The position numbers and the translations under genes were made by a program. A stretch of DNA of 11,716 nt, taken from Bordetella parapertussis. GTDB taxonomy: Bacteria; Pseudomonadota; Gammaproteobacteria; Burkholderiales; Burkholderiaceae_D. Location: contig CAMBJI010000032.1 in the NCBI GenBank assembly GCA_945867725.1, positions 1-11,716 on the forward strand, read 5' to 3'. The notes under the pieces were generated by a model. It searched no databases. It had not been told where the DNA came from and worked only from the letters and a program-made list of their open reading frames with translations. This document shows, one piece after another, positions 1 to 6,815 of the stretch; the first letter of the stretch is position 1, and each line of letters begins with the position of its first letter.

Positions 1-573
1 GGTTGAGAGGACGATCGTGTCGATGGCGACCGGCTTGCCATTGACATATTTCAGCGTGACCTGCGATTTCGCATCCGGACGCAGCCAAGGCAGACGACCA
101 TCCTTGCGTAACTGCGATTGGCGCTCGACGATGCGGTGCGCGTAATAAATAGCAGCGGGCATCAACTCAGGCGTTTCGTCGCACGCATAACCGAACATAA
201 GGCCCTGGTCACCCGCGCCCTGATCGAGGTCCATTCCCTTGCCTTCATCAACACCCTGCGCGATATCCGGTGACTGCTTGTCGTAGCAGACCATGACGGC
301 GCAGCCTTTGTAGTCGATGCCGAAATCGGTGTTGTCGTAGCCGATGGATTTGAGTGTGTCGCGCGCGACCTTGATGTAGTCGACGTTGGCGCTCGTGGTG
401 ATTTCACCGGCCAGTACCACCAAACCGGTATTGCAAAGCGTTTCGGCAGCGACGCGAGCGCGTGGATCCTGCTCGAGAATCGCATCGAGAATCGCGTCGG
501 AAATCTGATCGGATACTTTGTCCGGATGGCCTTCTGATACAGACTCGGACGTGAAAAGGTAATCGTTTGGCAT
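1..573 (-). CDS. metK: S-adenosylmethionine synthetase (methionine adenosyltransferase), 5' part
   Basis: This cytoplasmic enzyme makes S-adenosylmethionine from methionine and ATP, the main methyl donor of the cell. The window holds the first 191 codons, read from a start codon at 573 down to base 1. The family is usually about 385-390 residues, so roughly the C-terminal half lies outside. Visible hallmarks are the N-terminal [19 protein letters not shown] block (residues 9-27) with the GHPDK nucleotide-binding histidine and aspartate, and the GAGDQG signature (119-124). The start is supported by an AGGGAG ribosome site (complement of 579-584) a few bases upstream and by the family's usual N-terminus. 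The gene is divergent from the acyltransferase gene, with about 170 bases between them holding a putative promoter and a leader hairpin. It is incomplete only because the window ends. Confidence 0.97.
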   Translation of the reverse strand, partial: MPNDYLFTSESVSEGHPDKVSDQISDAILDAILEQDPRARVAAETLCNTGLVVLAGEITTSANVDYIKVARDTLKSIGYDNTDFGIDYKGCAVMVCYDKQSPDIAQGVDEGKGMDLDQGAGDQGLMFGYACDETPELMPAAIYYAHRIVERQSQLRKDGRLPWLRPDAKSQVTLKYVNGKPVAIDTIVLST

Positions 574-603
574 GCAAGCTCCCTGAAAAACATTGAACAT
601 AGT

Positions 604-631
604 GTCGCGGTCAACCAGGTGAACCTGCGAC
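604..631 (-). promoter_or_regulatory. Bulged hairpin in the metK leader
   Basis: Read on the minus strand, GTCGC...GCGAC arms enclose GG/CC and TCA/TGA pairs around a CCTGGT loop, giving about ten base pairs with two single-base bulges. It sits about 30 bases upstream of the metK start, between the putative promoter and the ribosome site. It could be a regulatory leader element or just local structure. It does not resemble the SAM or SAH riboswitch cores I know, and there is no U tract that would make it an intrinsic terminator. Confidence 0.4.
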
Positions 632-693
632 GCTTTAGCGAAATTTTTAAACCGCCTCGCAAGTTGTCTATTAACTCGGCGGGTACGACTTCG

Positions 694-702
694 TGCTATT
701 TT
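694..702 (+). promoter_or_regulatory. Putative extended -10 promoter of the acyltransferase-dapF operon
   Basis: The plus strand reads TGC-TATTTT, a TGn extended -10 with a four-of-six hexamer. No good -35 sits at 16-18 bases, as is common for extended -10 promoters. It would start transcription about 38 bases before the ATG at 747. The hexamer is almost the same base pairs as the minus-strand TAAAAT of metK, so one melted region could serve both directions. Confidence 0.35.
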
Positions 703-726
703 ACGCAACTTGCCTCAATTCAGCAA
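698..726 (-). promoter_or_regulatory. Putative sigma70-type promoter of metK
   Basis: On the minus strand a TTGCTG -35 (complement of 721-726) is followed after exactly 17 bases by a TAAAAT -10 (complement of 698-703). The -10 is a five-of-six match and the -35 keeps the TTG core. Transcription would start near 690 and give a leader of roughly 115-120 bases carrying the hairpin at 604-631. Its -10 overlaps the plus-strand -10 of the acyltransferase gene. Confidence 0.5.
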
Positions 727-746
727 AATCTCCGCGTCGCCTCCCA

Positions 747-1595
747 ATGCTGCTCCGTCTGTTTCAAGTACTTTCTCTGCTGCCGCTGCCTATTTTGCAT
801 GGGCTGGGTGCGCTCGCAGGCTGGGTAGTTTATGCACTCTCGCCGTCTTACCGACGCCGCTTGCGTGAAAATCTCGCGCATGCCGGCTATCCGCATCTGC
901 TGTTATCTGCCATTGCCGAAGCAGGAAAAAGTGTATTCGAGCTGCCTTTCATCTGGTGCGCAAACCCGGCGCGCGTGCTGAAAAGCGCTGTATTGCATGA
1001 CTGGTCGACTGCACAATCAGCGCTCGATGCCAGTCAGGGCATGATCATTCTGACACCGCATCTTGGTTGCTTCGAAATCGTGGCGCAGGTCATTGCCAAT
1101 CGAGCCCCATTCACCGCGCTATACCGCCCACCACGTCGGGCATCGCTCAAACCTCTATTTGAGCAGGCGCGTGCGCGCGAAGGTCTCTCGCTGGCACCTA
1201 CCAACTTATCAGGCGTGCGAAAGCTGCTCAAGACGCTGCGCACTGGCGGCGCGATCGGACTGCTGCCGGATCAGGTGCCGAGCGCCGGCGATGGTATCTG
1301 GACCACATTCTTCGGCCGACCTGCATATACGATGACGCTGCCGGCAAAATTGCATCAGATGAGCAATGCACAAATAGTGCTGGCCTACGCAGAACGACTA
1401 TCCTTCGGCAGAGGCTTTGCGGTTCATTTTGTGCGTTTTGATGAACGGCTGGCAGGCACGCCCGAGCAGCAGGCACACATCATCAACGCTGCGATGGAAC
1501 AACTGATCGCGCGCTGCCCATCACAGTACTTCTGGAGCTACAACCGCTACAAGGGCGAGCCCTTGTCATCATCGCTTGCCGGAGAAGCCGCTTGA
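747..1595 (+). CDS. Lysophospholipid/lipid A acyltransferase family protein (LpxL/HtrB-like), first of two
   Basis: This is a 282-residue LPLAT-fold acyltransferase, probably transferring a secondary acyl chain onto lipid A or an acyl group onto a lysophospholipid at the inner membrane. It starts with a hydrophobic anchor (MLLRLFQVLSLLPLPILHGL, residues 1-20). It carries the HX4E catalytic motif in PHLGCFE (H105, E110), the LLPDQ block (172-176) and the C-terminal YFWSYNRYK (261-269) typical of LpxL/LpxM relatives. The ATG at 747 is chosen because the protein then begins with the usual membrane anchor. In-frame codons reach back to a GTG at 693, but that extension is not family-like and would overlap the putative promoter. 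No clear Shine-Dalgarno sequence is seen. The stop overlaps the next acyltransferase gene, so the pair is probably cotranscribed. Which acyl position it modifies cannot be told from sequence. Confidence 0.9.
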   Translation: MLLRLFQVLSLLPLPILHGLGALAGWVVYALSPSYRRRLRENLAHAGYPHLLLSAIAEAGKSVFELPFIWCANPARVLKSAVLHDWSTAQSALDASQGMIILTPHLGCFEIVAQVIANRAPFTALYRPPRRASLKPLFEQARAREGLSLAPTNLSGVRKLLKTLRTGGAIGLLPDQVPSAGDGIWTTFFGRPAYTMTLPAKLHQMSNAQIVLAYAERLSFGRGFAVHFVRFDERLAGTPEQQAHIINAAMEQLIARCPSQYFWSYNRYKGEPLSSSLAGEAA

Positions 1596-2476
1596 GGGCG
1601 ATGCTGGTGCTGATGTGGCTGTTGCACTGGCTGCCGCTACCGATACTGGGTCGTATCGGCAAAGGTGTCGGTAGCTTGTTGTTTGTACTACTGCGCCATC
1701 GGCGTCATATTGCGCTGATCAATCTTCAGCTCTGTCTTCCAGATCTCGACGATCAGGCGCGTGTAAAGATTGCACGTGCTCATTTCCAAGGATATGCTCG
1801 TAGCGTACTTGAGCGCGGGATTCTGTGGTGGGCATCGCCGGAGCGACTGAAAAAATTGATACAGATTGTGCCGGCCGTACCCACAGCGATTGCGGCGGCG
1901 CGGCCGACGATTTTTTTGTGTCCGCATTTCGTTTGCCTTGAAGTCGCGGGCGTCGCCATCACGATGGCAGGGCCGGCATGCTCGATGTATACGCCACAGC
2001 GCAATCGCGTCTTCAATGAGGCGCTGCGCAAAGGACGGCTCCGGTTCACACCGGATGAACGCAACCTGATCGCGCGCGCCGCAGGTATCAAACCCATCAT
2101 TCGCGCGATGCGTGACGGTCGTCCGTTTCTGATGCTGCCCGATATGGATTTCGGTCGTCGCGAGTCTGTCTTCGCACCTTTTTTTGGTGTGCCGGCCGCG
2201 ACATTGACAGCACCTGCAAGATTGACCATGGCAACCGATGGTCAGGTGATTCCAGTGGTCACGCGATTTCTGCCGAAGTACGGGGGCTGGCAAGTGATTT
2301 TCTATCCCCCGTGGGATGACTATCCGGGCACAGATATTAATGCTGCTACGGCACGCATGAATGCATTTATCGAGGCACGCGTACTGGAAGCGCCTTCGGA
2401 ATACTTCTGGTCACATAAACGATTCAAAACACGGCCCGAAGGCATGGCAGGCGTGTACGATACTTCCGCTGATTGA
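1592..2476 (+). CDS. Lysophospholipid/lipid A acyltransferase family protein (LpxL-like), second of two
   Basis: This is a 294-residue acyltransferase paralogous to its upstream neighbour. It has a hydrophobic N-terminal anchor (residues 4-33), HX4E in PHFVCLE (H112, E117), MLPDMDFG (181-188) and a C-terminal [12 protein letters not shown] (271-282) that closely matches LpxL/LpxM late acyltransferases, more so than the first copy. A role in adding secondary acyl chains to lipid A is therefore likely. The start is taken as TTG at 1592, whose last two bases share the upstream stop (TTGA overlap), because GGAG at 1581-1584 lies seven bases before it. ATG at 1601 (nine bases in) is the alternative but has a poorly spaced ribosome site. 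The overlap implies translational coupling. dapF follows after 16 bases. Confidence 0.9.
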   Translation: MRAMLVLMWLLHWLPLPILGRIGKGVGSLLFVLLRHRRHIALINLQLCLPDLDDQARVKIARAHFQGYARSVLERGILWWASPERLKKLIQIVPAVPTAIAAARPTIFLCPHFVCLEVAGVAITMAGPACSMYTPQRNRVFNEALRKGRLRFTPDERNLIARAAGIKPIIRAMRDGRPFLMLPDMDFGRRESVFAPFFGVPAATLTAPARLTMATDGQVIPVVTRFLPKYGGWQVIFYPPWDDYPGTDINAATARMNAFIEARVLEAPSEYFWSHKRFKTRPEGMAGVYDTSAD

Positions 2477-2492
2477 TGAAAAGAGAAGATGC

Positions 2493-3344
2493 ATGACACT
2501 CAGATTCACAAAAATGCACGGTGCTGGCAATGATTTCGTGGTGATCGATGCGATCAACCAAACGGTTAATCTCACCAGCGATCAATGGCGCGATATCGCT
2601 AACCGACGCTTTGGTATTGGCGCAGACCAGATACTGATTGTTGAAAAACCCACAATGCCGGGCGTTGATTTTCGCTACCGGATATTCAATGCCGACGGCA
2701 GCGAGGTCGAGCAATGCGGGAACGGTGCGCGGGCGTTTGTAAAATTTGTTGTTGAAAAAGGCCTGACCGAGCATCGCGAGATTCTCGTGGAGACTATGTC
2801 AGGCGTGATCCGACCACGGCTGGAGGATGACGGTCGAATTTCAGTCGACATGGGCGCACCGATATTTGATCCGGAACGCGTACCGTTCGATCCTGCTGGC
2901 CTGGCCAGCAAACAGCATAGTGCTGCCACACTCTGGAATATCTCTGTCGGGGCAGACGCGCGGGAATTTGTCGTGCTCTCGATGGGTAATCCGCATGCAG
3001 TGCAACTGGTCGATGATGTTGATACCGCGCCGGTGTCGGAAGAAGGTCCTCTAATTGAAAACCATGCCTGCTTTCCGCGCAGGGTAAACGCCGGTTTCAT
3101 GCAAGTAGTGGACAGACAGCATATTCGTTTGCGCGTCTTCGAAAGAGGCGCGGGCGAAACGCTTGCCTGCGGTACGGGCGCCTGCGCTGCCGTGGTCGCA
3201 GGCATTCAGCTTGGATTGCTGGATAGTCCAGTCGCTGTCACCACACGGGGAGGCGAGTTATCGATTGCCTGGGATGGCGGGCAGACTTCCGTGACGCTGA
3301 CCGGGCCGGCAGTCAGCGTCTTTGAAGGCACGATCGACATCTAG
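2493..3344 (+). CDS. dapF: Diaminopimelate epimerase
   Basis: DapF interconverts LL- and meso-diaminopimelate, supplying the lysine pathway and the peptidoglycan cross-link. It is a PLP-independent cytoplasmic racemase that uses two cysteines. The 283-residue product (E. coli 274) shows the N-terminal KMHGAGNDF (residues 7-15), the first catalytic cysteine in [15 protein letters not shown] (C75) and the second in [13 protein letters not shown] (C226), with GNPHAV (165-170) and [10 protein letters not shown] (214-223). ATG at 2493 gives the family N-terminus [10 protein letters not shown]; an AG-rich stretch (AAGAGAAG) lies just upstream. The reading frame is open further upstream, but that part is not DapF-like. 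It closes the plus-strand run after the two acyltransferases. In many proteobacteria the next genes are DUF484 and xerC, which here appear only from 7082. Confidence 0.97.
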   Translation: MTLRFTKMHGAGNDFVVIDAINQTVNLTSDQWRDIANRRFGIGADQILIVEKPTMPGVDFRYRIFNADGSEVEQCGNGARAFVKFVVEKGLTEHREILVETMSGVIRPRLEDDGRISVDMGAPIFDPERVPFDPAGLASKQHSAATLWNISVGADAREFVVLSMGNPHAVQLVDDVDTAPVSEEGPLIENHACFPRRVNAGFMQVVDRQHIRLRVFERGAGETLACGTGACAAVVAGIQLGLLDSPVAVTTRGGELSIAWDGGQTSVTLTGPAVSVFEGTIDI

Positions 3345-3376
3345 TCGTGGGCGCACATTAGCCCGAGTAATCAAGA

Positions 3377-4936
3377 TCAGATCGTAGAACTAGCGCCGCG
3401 TTGATAACGACACTCTGTCATCAGGCTGCGGAAGCGATACAAGCGTTGGCGGTAATTACCTTCCTGGCCGGCGACGCCTTTCGCTTCAACCGCATCGAAC
3501 ATGCGAGCCACTCGATCTAACGCAGCGCGCTGATCCCCTGTGACGATCTGCACCAGCCGACGACGGCTGCGCGGATGCTGCTCTCGAATATCAATCTCGA
3601 GACAATGCCCATGATCAGCAGATTCAATATCGATCAGCAGGGCCTCGGCGCGCGTCAGACCAAACCAATAGCCCAGCTCGATGCGCGCCGCCAGAAACGG
3701 ATACTGATTGCTCGTGTCGCGACTGAATACGGCACGCGCGGCATGCGCCCATTCCGCTTTACCTGCCGGTGGTGCGATACGTTCCAGCAGCGATTTCGCC
3801 TCGCGGTTGCCCTGACCTGCGGCCTTTTGCAACCAGTAGACCGAACGAATATCAGAGCCCTTTTCCACTTTGCGCGAACGCCATGCAACCAAGCCCAATT
3901 CGAGTTGCGCACGCACATGTCCTGTCACTGCGGCCATCTCGAGATAACGACGCGCTTCGGTAATGCTGCGACGGGAAAACTCGGGCTTCAGGTAAATGCG
4001 CGACATCGCATACCAGGCGGCCGCAACACCCTGATCAGCGGCCAGCGATAACCAGCGTATCGCTTTCTTGTAGTGGGCAACGCCAGGTACGGATGGTAGG
4101 CGAAGACCAATCTCATCCATGCGCGCAACCCACAAACCATACGATAGCTGGGCTGCGCTGTCCCCACCTTCAGCCGCCAGCTTCAGATAGCGCTCGATGA
4201 GTTGACTGTTCGGATCTTTGGTAAGCAGCAGGGCGGCTGCACATCGCCTGAGCAAATCTAGAGAAGAACTCTCAACTTGGCAACGACGCGCGCCGGTACC
4301 AGCGCGCCGTTCGATAGATTGGGCGATGGGCAAAGACCAGAACAGAAACTTCAGATAATCGCCTATGCCCCAGAAGAAATCGGCGACAGCGCGTTGCGCC
4401 GGCATGATGCCGCCTCTGGCTGCTCGCGATGACCATTCAATCGCCGCGCTGCGACGCGTCTTTGCAGCGGGCGAAAGCTCTGCGGGTTTCGGGTGCGCGA
4501 CCACATCGGCAATACCAAGCTGCTGCGCGAGTAGCCATTGCGCTTCTGCCAGTCCCGATTCGGCGGCGGCCTGCAACGCGCGCATGGCTTTCTGGCGCAG
4601 CAACTGATCCGCTCTCGACCACGAAGCAAACACCAGCATGGCGAGGATGAGCCCGGCTTTGGCCATGCCGCCTTCGAAGGCCCGCTCGTACCAGACCGCC
4701 ACGCCCAGCGGATCAGACGACTGCTGCGCGATCTCGAAAGGCAAATGCTCCCCGATCAAGAACCAGGCATCCGCCATATTTTGCTCCGCCGCTTTTTCCA
4801 GCCAATGCAGGGCAGTCGTATAACTCTGCGGCAAACCTGACCCCCCGAACAAATAACGCTTGCCCAGCGCCAATTGCGCAGTCGCCTGCCCAGAGCGCGC
4901 AGAACGAATGATCAGTAATTCCTCTCGATTAGCCAT
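3377..4936 (-). CDS. Sel1/tetratricopeptide-like repeat protein
   Basis: This is a 519-residue helical-repeat protein of unknown specific function. At least six degenerate Sel1-like repeats are readable between about residues 13 and 385. Each has the pattern A-x-A-Q-x-x-L-G followed by A-x-x-W-L-x-K-A-A-x-x-G, for example ATAQLALGKRY...ALHWLEKAAEQ (19-52), YLKLAAEGGDSAAQLSYG (250-267), AIRWLSLAADQG (292-303) and VYWLQKAAGQGN (366-377). The middle (about 180-245) and the last 120 residues are not clearly repeat-like. No signal peptide or membrane segment is apparent, so a cytoplasmic scaffold or interaction protein is likely. Start ATG at 4936 has a GGGA ribosome-site remnant nearby. The gene is convergent with dapF (32-base gap, no convincing terminator) and divergent from the porin. 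Confidence 0.85.
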   Translation of the reverse strand: MANREELLIIRSARSGQATAQLALGKRYLFGGSGLPQSYTTALHWLEKAAEQNMADAWFLIGEHLPFEIAQQSSDPLGVAVWYERAFEGGMAKAGLILAMLVFASWSRADQLLRQKAMRALQAAAESGLAEAQWLLAQQLGIADVVAHPKPAELSPAAKTRRSAAIEWSSRAARGGIMPAQRAVADFFWGIGDYLKFLFWSLPIAQSIERRAGTGARRCQVESSSLDLLRRCAAALLLTKDPNSQLIERYLKLAAEGGDSAAQLSYGLWVARMDEIGLRLPSVPGVAHYKKAIRWLSLAADQGVAAAWYAMSRIYLKPEFSRRSITEARRYLEMAAVTGHVRAQLELGLVAWRSRKVEKGSDIRSVYWLQKAAGQGNREAKSLLERIAPPAGKAEWAHAARAVFSRDTSNQYPFLAARIELGYWFGLTRAEALLIDIESADHGHCLEIDIREQHPRSRRRLVQIVTGDQRAALDRVARMFDAVEAKGVAGQEGNYRQRLYRFRSLMTECRYQRGASSTI

Positions 4937-5023
4937 AAATCCCGTCAGTCTGGATCGGCGGATTTCTGCCGTTTGAATGCCACATCACCCGCATTCGCAG
5001 GTGAAACACGCGTTCTTAGTGGC

Positions 5024-5054
5024 GCTTGTGCAACAGGCTAGGGGCCTCACAAGC
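5024..5054. repeat. Two-tier inverted repeat upstream of the Sel1 gene
   Basis: GCTTGTG (5024-5030) and CACAAGC (5048-5054) form a perfect 7-bp outer stem. Inside it AGGC (5035-5038) pairs with GCCT (5044-5047) around a five-base loop, leaving a four-base bulge on one side. There is no T tract on either strand, so it is not an ordinary terminator. It lies about 90 bases upstream of the Sel1 gene start and could be an operator or leader structure. Confidence 0.4.
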
Positions 5055-5242
5055 CTGAAATCCGCTCTCACAAAGTTATCAAAACAAAAACTTAACTTTG
5101 CGCCGTTCAGTGAGGTGGCGTCAACGGCAACTCGTGCGAATAAAACAACAGTGTTGAGTAATTAGGTGGGTTTTGCCGGAGTTTGAAAACCGCCGGTGGC
5201 CAAACTTCGTGTTGTTTCTATTTTAGAAATTAATGTCCCTTC

Positions 5243-5259
5243 ATCCGACTCGCTCGGAT
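5243..5259 (+). promoter_or_regulatory. Hairpin in the porin leader
   Basis: ATCCGA (5243-5248) and TCGGAT (5254-5259) form a perfect 6-bp stem with the loop CTCGC, followed by TTTTC, 40 bases upstream of the porin start. The short stem and short T run make a weak intrinsic-terminator or attenuator-like element; it could equally stabilise the porin mRNA 5' end or be an operator. Confidence 0.35.
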
Positions 5260-5299
5260 TTTCAAAACTCGACACAACTGAATATTTGGGGATGGAAAA

Positions 5300-6313
5300 A
5301 TGAAAAAGTCACTCATAGCGCTGGCCTGTGCAAGCGCATTTGCAGGCTCTGCAAACGCCCAGTCGCTGACGACTTACGGGATTGTGGATATGGGCTTCGT
5401 TAGTGAAAGCGGAACTGCCTCTATTCAAAAGCTGACCAGCGGCGCGCAGTCCGGTACCCGTCTAGGCTTTAAAGGTACCGAAGACCTCGGCAACAATATG
5501 AAAGCATTGTTTGTACTTGAAACCGGTATCGCTGCAGACAAAGGTGGTTTCAATCAAGGAAATCTCGCTTTCGCCCGCCAAAGCTTTGTTGGCCTTCAAA
5601 GCGATGCTGGTACGCTGACGCTGGGTCGCCAATACACACCTTTCTTCCTGGCCCTTAATGCGGTAGCTGACCCCTTCGCCAGTGGTCTTGCCGGCAACGC
5701 GCAAAATCTGATCCCTAGTAGCGGCATTCGGATGGATAACGCAGTAAAGTATGCGTCGCCTACTTTCTCAGGCGTGTCGGGTGAAGTGGCTTATGGCTTC
5801 GGGGAAAACACAGCGGGTAACGACAGATCCGGCAGAAATATCGGTGGCTCCATCGGTTTCACCGACGGCACATTGAATGTGCGACTCGCCTACCATCGCG
5901 CTAACGAAGCTCCAGCAACTGCAACAACGATAAGTAATCTGGATGACACCAGCACCATACTGGCCGCCAACTACAAATTCGAAGTCGCGAAAGTGTTTGC
6001 CGCGTATTCGGATAACAACGTGCAAATTAGTGGTCGCGGAAAAAGCAGAGATTTACTAATCGGCGTTAGCGTCCCCTTCGGCAATCACACATTTATTGCT
6101 TCCTACATCAACAAGAACGGTCGCTCGACTGCGAACTTGGACGCCAACCAGTTAGGTCTCGGTTATACCTACGCCCTTTCAAAACGTACCAATCTTTACG
6201 CAGCATGGGCCAGTATCAATAACAAAAATGGCGCGCCCTACACGGTCGGCAACAACTCCGAAACCGGCACAGGCGACAGGGCAGTCAACCTGGGTGTTCG
6301 CCACACGTTCTGA
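5300..6313 (+). CDS. Outer-membrane general porin, Burkholderia type
   Basis: This is a 337-residue beta-barrel porin of the Gram-negative porin family common in Burkholderiales, expected to form trimers that let small hydrophilic solutes cross the outer membrane. A signal peptide is clear (MKKSLIALACASAFAGSANA, cleavage after A20), and the mature protein begins QSLTTYGIVDMG. Family blocks include SGTRLGFKGTEDLG (51-64), ARQSFVGL (92-99), TLGRQYTP (107-114) and MDNAVKYASPTFSG (145-158). The protein ends in ...VNLGVRHTF with the terminal phenylalanine needed for barrel assembly. It is slightly shorter than many relatives (350-390). A good ribosome site (GGGGA, 5288-5292) supports the ATG at 5300. 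It is probably monocistronic, with hairpins and an intrinsic terminator downstream. Substrate preference cannot be told from sequence. Confidence 0.95.
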   Translation: MKKSLIALACASAFAGSANAQSLTTYGIVDMGFVSESGTASIQKLTSGAQSGTRLGFKGTEDLGNNMKALFVLETGIAADKGGFNQGNLAFARQSFVGLQSDAGTLTLGRQYTPFFLALNAVADPFASGLAGNAQNLIPSSGIRMDNAVKYASPTFSGVSGEVAYGFGENTAGNDRSGRNIGGSIGFTDGTLNVRLAYHRANEAPATATTISNLDDTSTILAANYKFEVAKVFAAYSDNNVQISGRGKSRDLLIGVSVPFGNHTFIASYINKNGRSTANLDANQLGLGYTYALSKRTNLYAAWASINNKNGAPYTVGNNSETGTGDRAVNLGVRHTF

Positions 6314-6319
6314 TCAGTT

Positions 6320-6334
6320 CGGGCTTGATGCCCG
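6320..6334 (+). repeat. Short hairpin just after the porin stop
   Basis: CGGGC (6320-6324) and GCCCG (6330-6334) form a perfect 5-bp stem with loop TTGAT, starting seven bases after the porin stop codon. It is the first of a series of stems in the porin 3' region. No T run follows, so it is not a terminator by itself. Confidence 0.35.
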
Positions 6335-6340
6335 CAAAGA

Positions 6341-6381
6341 ATTCGTTGCCCGTCATCTATGTCAGATGACGGGCAATGGAT
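6341..6381 (+). repeat. Long perfect hairpin in the porin 3' region
   Basis: A 13-bp perfect stem (6346-6358 with 6364-6376) surrounds the five-base loop ATGTC. In plus-strand RNA it extends by five more pairs (6341-6345 with 6377-6381), two of which are G-U, for 18 continuous pairs. The wobble pairs would be mismatches in minus-strand RNA, which points to function in the plus-strand transcript. No U tract follows. It may protect the porin mRNA 3' end, act as a terminator without U tract, or be part of a small RNA. Confidence 0.7.
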
Positions 6382-6441
6382 AAGGCTGTCAGCCGGCCTG
6401 CAGATCTTCTTCTGCGAAAGTAATCTCCTCTGTAATACCTT

Positions 6442-6467
6442 GGGTGCCTTCGGGTACCCTTTTTTTT
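6442..6467 (+). terminator. Intrinsic terminator with UUCG tetraloop
   Basis: GGGTGCC (6442-6448) pairs with GGTACCC (6453-6459) over seven base pairs, one of them G-U, closed by the loop TTCG and followed by eight T residues (6460-6467). This is a textbook Rho-independent terminator on the plus strand. It ends about 150 bases after the porin stop and about 105 bases before the antitoxin gene, so it separates the porin unit from the toxin-antitoxin/xerC unit. Confidence 0.9.
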
Positions 6468-6508
6468 GGCCGTCTTTCCTGAAAGCACTTGCCATACGAC
6501 GACGCGGG

Positions 6509-6514
6509 TAAAAT
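6509..6514 (+). promoter_or_regulatory. Putative -10 element for the toxin-antitoxin/xerC operon
   Basis: TAAAAT preceded by GGG lies about 60 bases before the antitoxin start and just after the porin terminator, where a new promoter is expected. A TTGCCA at 6489-6494 is a reasonable -35 by sequence, but the spacing is only 14 bases, so the pairing is doubtful. No TGTACA palindrome of the kind bound by E. coli YefM was seen. Confidence 0.3.
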
Positions 6515-6572
6515 GTAGCCATTCCCTGCAATCCGGTTAGCAGATCATCACGCCATTTTTCGCACCGCCATC

Positions 6573-6815
6573 ATGCAAGCCTTTACTCTTGAAAAGTTTC
6601 GTAACCGACTCGATGACATTCTGAACATGGCAGAAGTCGAAGAAGTTCTGATCGCCCGTGATTCGGGCCAAAACCTGATACTCGTCACCGAAGCTGGCTG
6701 GCGCGCTTTGCAGGAGACGGCACATCTGCTGGCGACCTCGCTCAATGAAGAGCGCCTGCAACAAAGCCTGCAACAACTGCGCGCCGAGCATCTCTCCCGA
6801 CACGAAACAAAATGA
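6573..6815 (+). CDS. YefM/Phd-family antitoxin
   Basis: This 80-residue protein resembles YefM-type antitoxins, which bind and neutralise a YoeB/RelE-fold mRNA interferase and repress their own operon through an N-terminal DNA-binding domain. Residues 1-45 correspond to the Phd/YefM fold (EVEEVLIARDSGQNLILVTEAGW). The following ALQETAHLLATSLNEERLQQSLQQL (46-70) closely parallels the YefM segment [22 protein letters not shown], which links the fold to the toxin-binding tail. Its stop codon overlaps the start of the toxin gene (ATGA), the usual coupled arrangement. No clear Shine-Dalgarno sequence precedes the ATG. Family membership is well supported by the pattern and the partner; binding to this toxin is inferred. 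Confidence 0.85.
   Translation: MQAFTLEKFRNRLDDILNMAEVEEVLIARDSGQNLILVTEAGWRALQETAHLLATSLNEERLQQSLQQLRAEHLSRHETK

Larger units (their letters stand above)
4937..5299. other. Intergenic region between the divergent Sel1 gene and porin gene
   Basis: These 363 bases have no convincing gene; a 62-codon frame at 4977-5165 has no recognisable features. The stretch is rich in inverted repeats: TCACC/GGTGA (4985-5004), the hairpin at 5024-5054, GCCGTT/AACGGC (5102-5128) and ATCCGA/TCGGAT (5243-5259). It must carry the promoters of both flanking genes, but no good -35/-10 pair was found for either. The porin ribosome site GGGGA lies at 5288-5292. The segment from about 5075 on is more AT-rich than the flanking genes. 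Confidence 0.6.

Noticed and set aside
574..746. SAM or SAH riboswitch upstream of metK
   Set aside because: No conserved riboswitch core could be recognised. Only a simple bulged hairpin is present, so it is reported as unclassified leader structure.
3345..3376. Terminator between the convergent dapF and Sel1 genes
   Set aside because: GGGC/GCCC gives only a four-base-pair stem with an eight-base loop and no T tract on either side.
4977..5165. 62-codon open frame between the Sel1 and porin genes
   Set aside because: No ribosome site, no family resemblance, and it runs through the inverted-repeat-rich regulatory region.
6468..6485. Resemblance to the Neisseria DNA uptake sequence (GCCGTCT...CTGAA)
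   Set aside because: The match is interrupted, occurs once, and the organism does not look like Neisseriaceae.
6238..6531. 97-codon minus-strand frame across the porin 3' region
   Set aside because: It is made from the antisense of the porin end, the hairpins and the terminator; no protein-like features.
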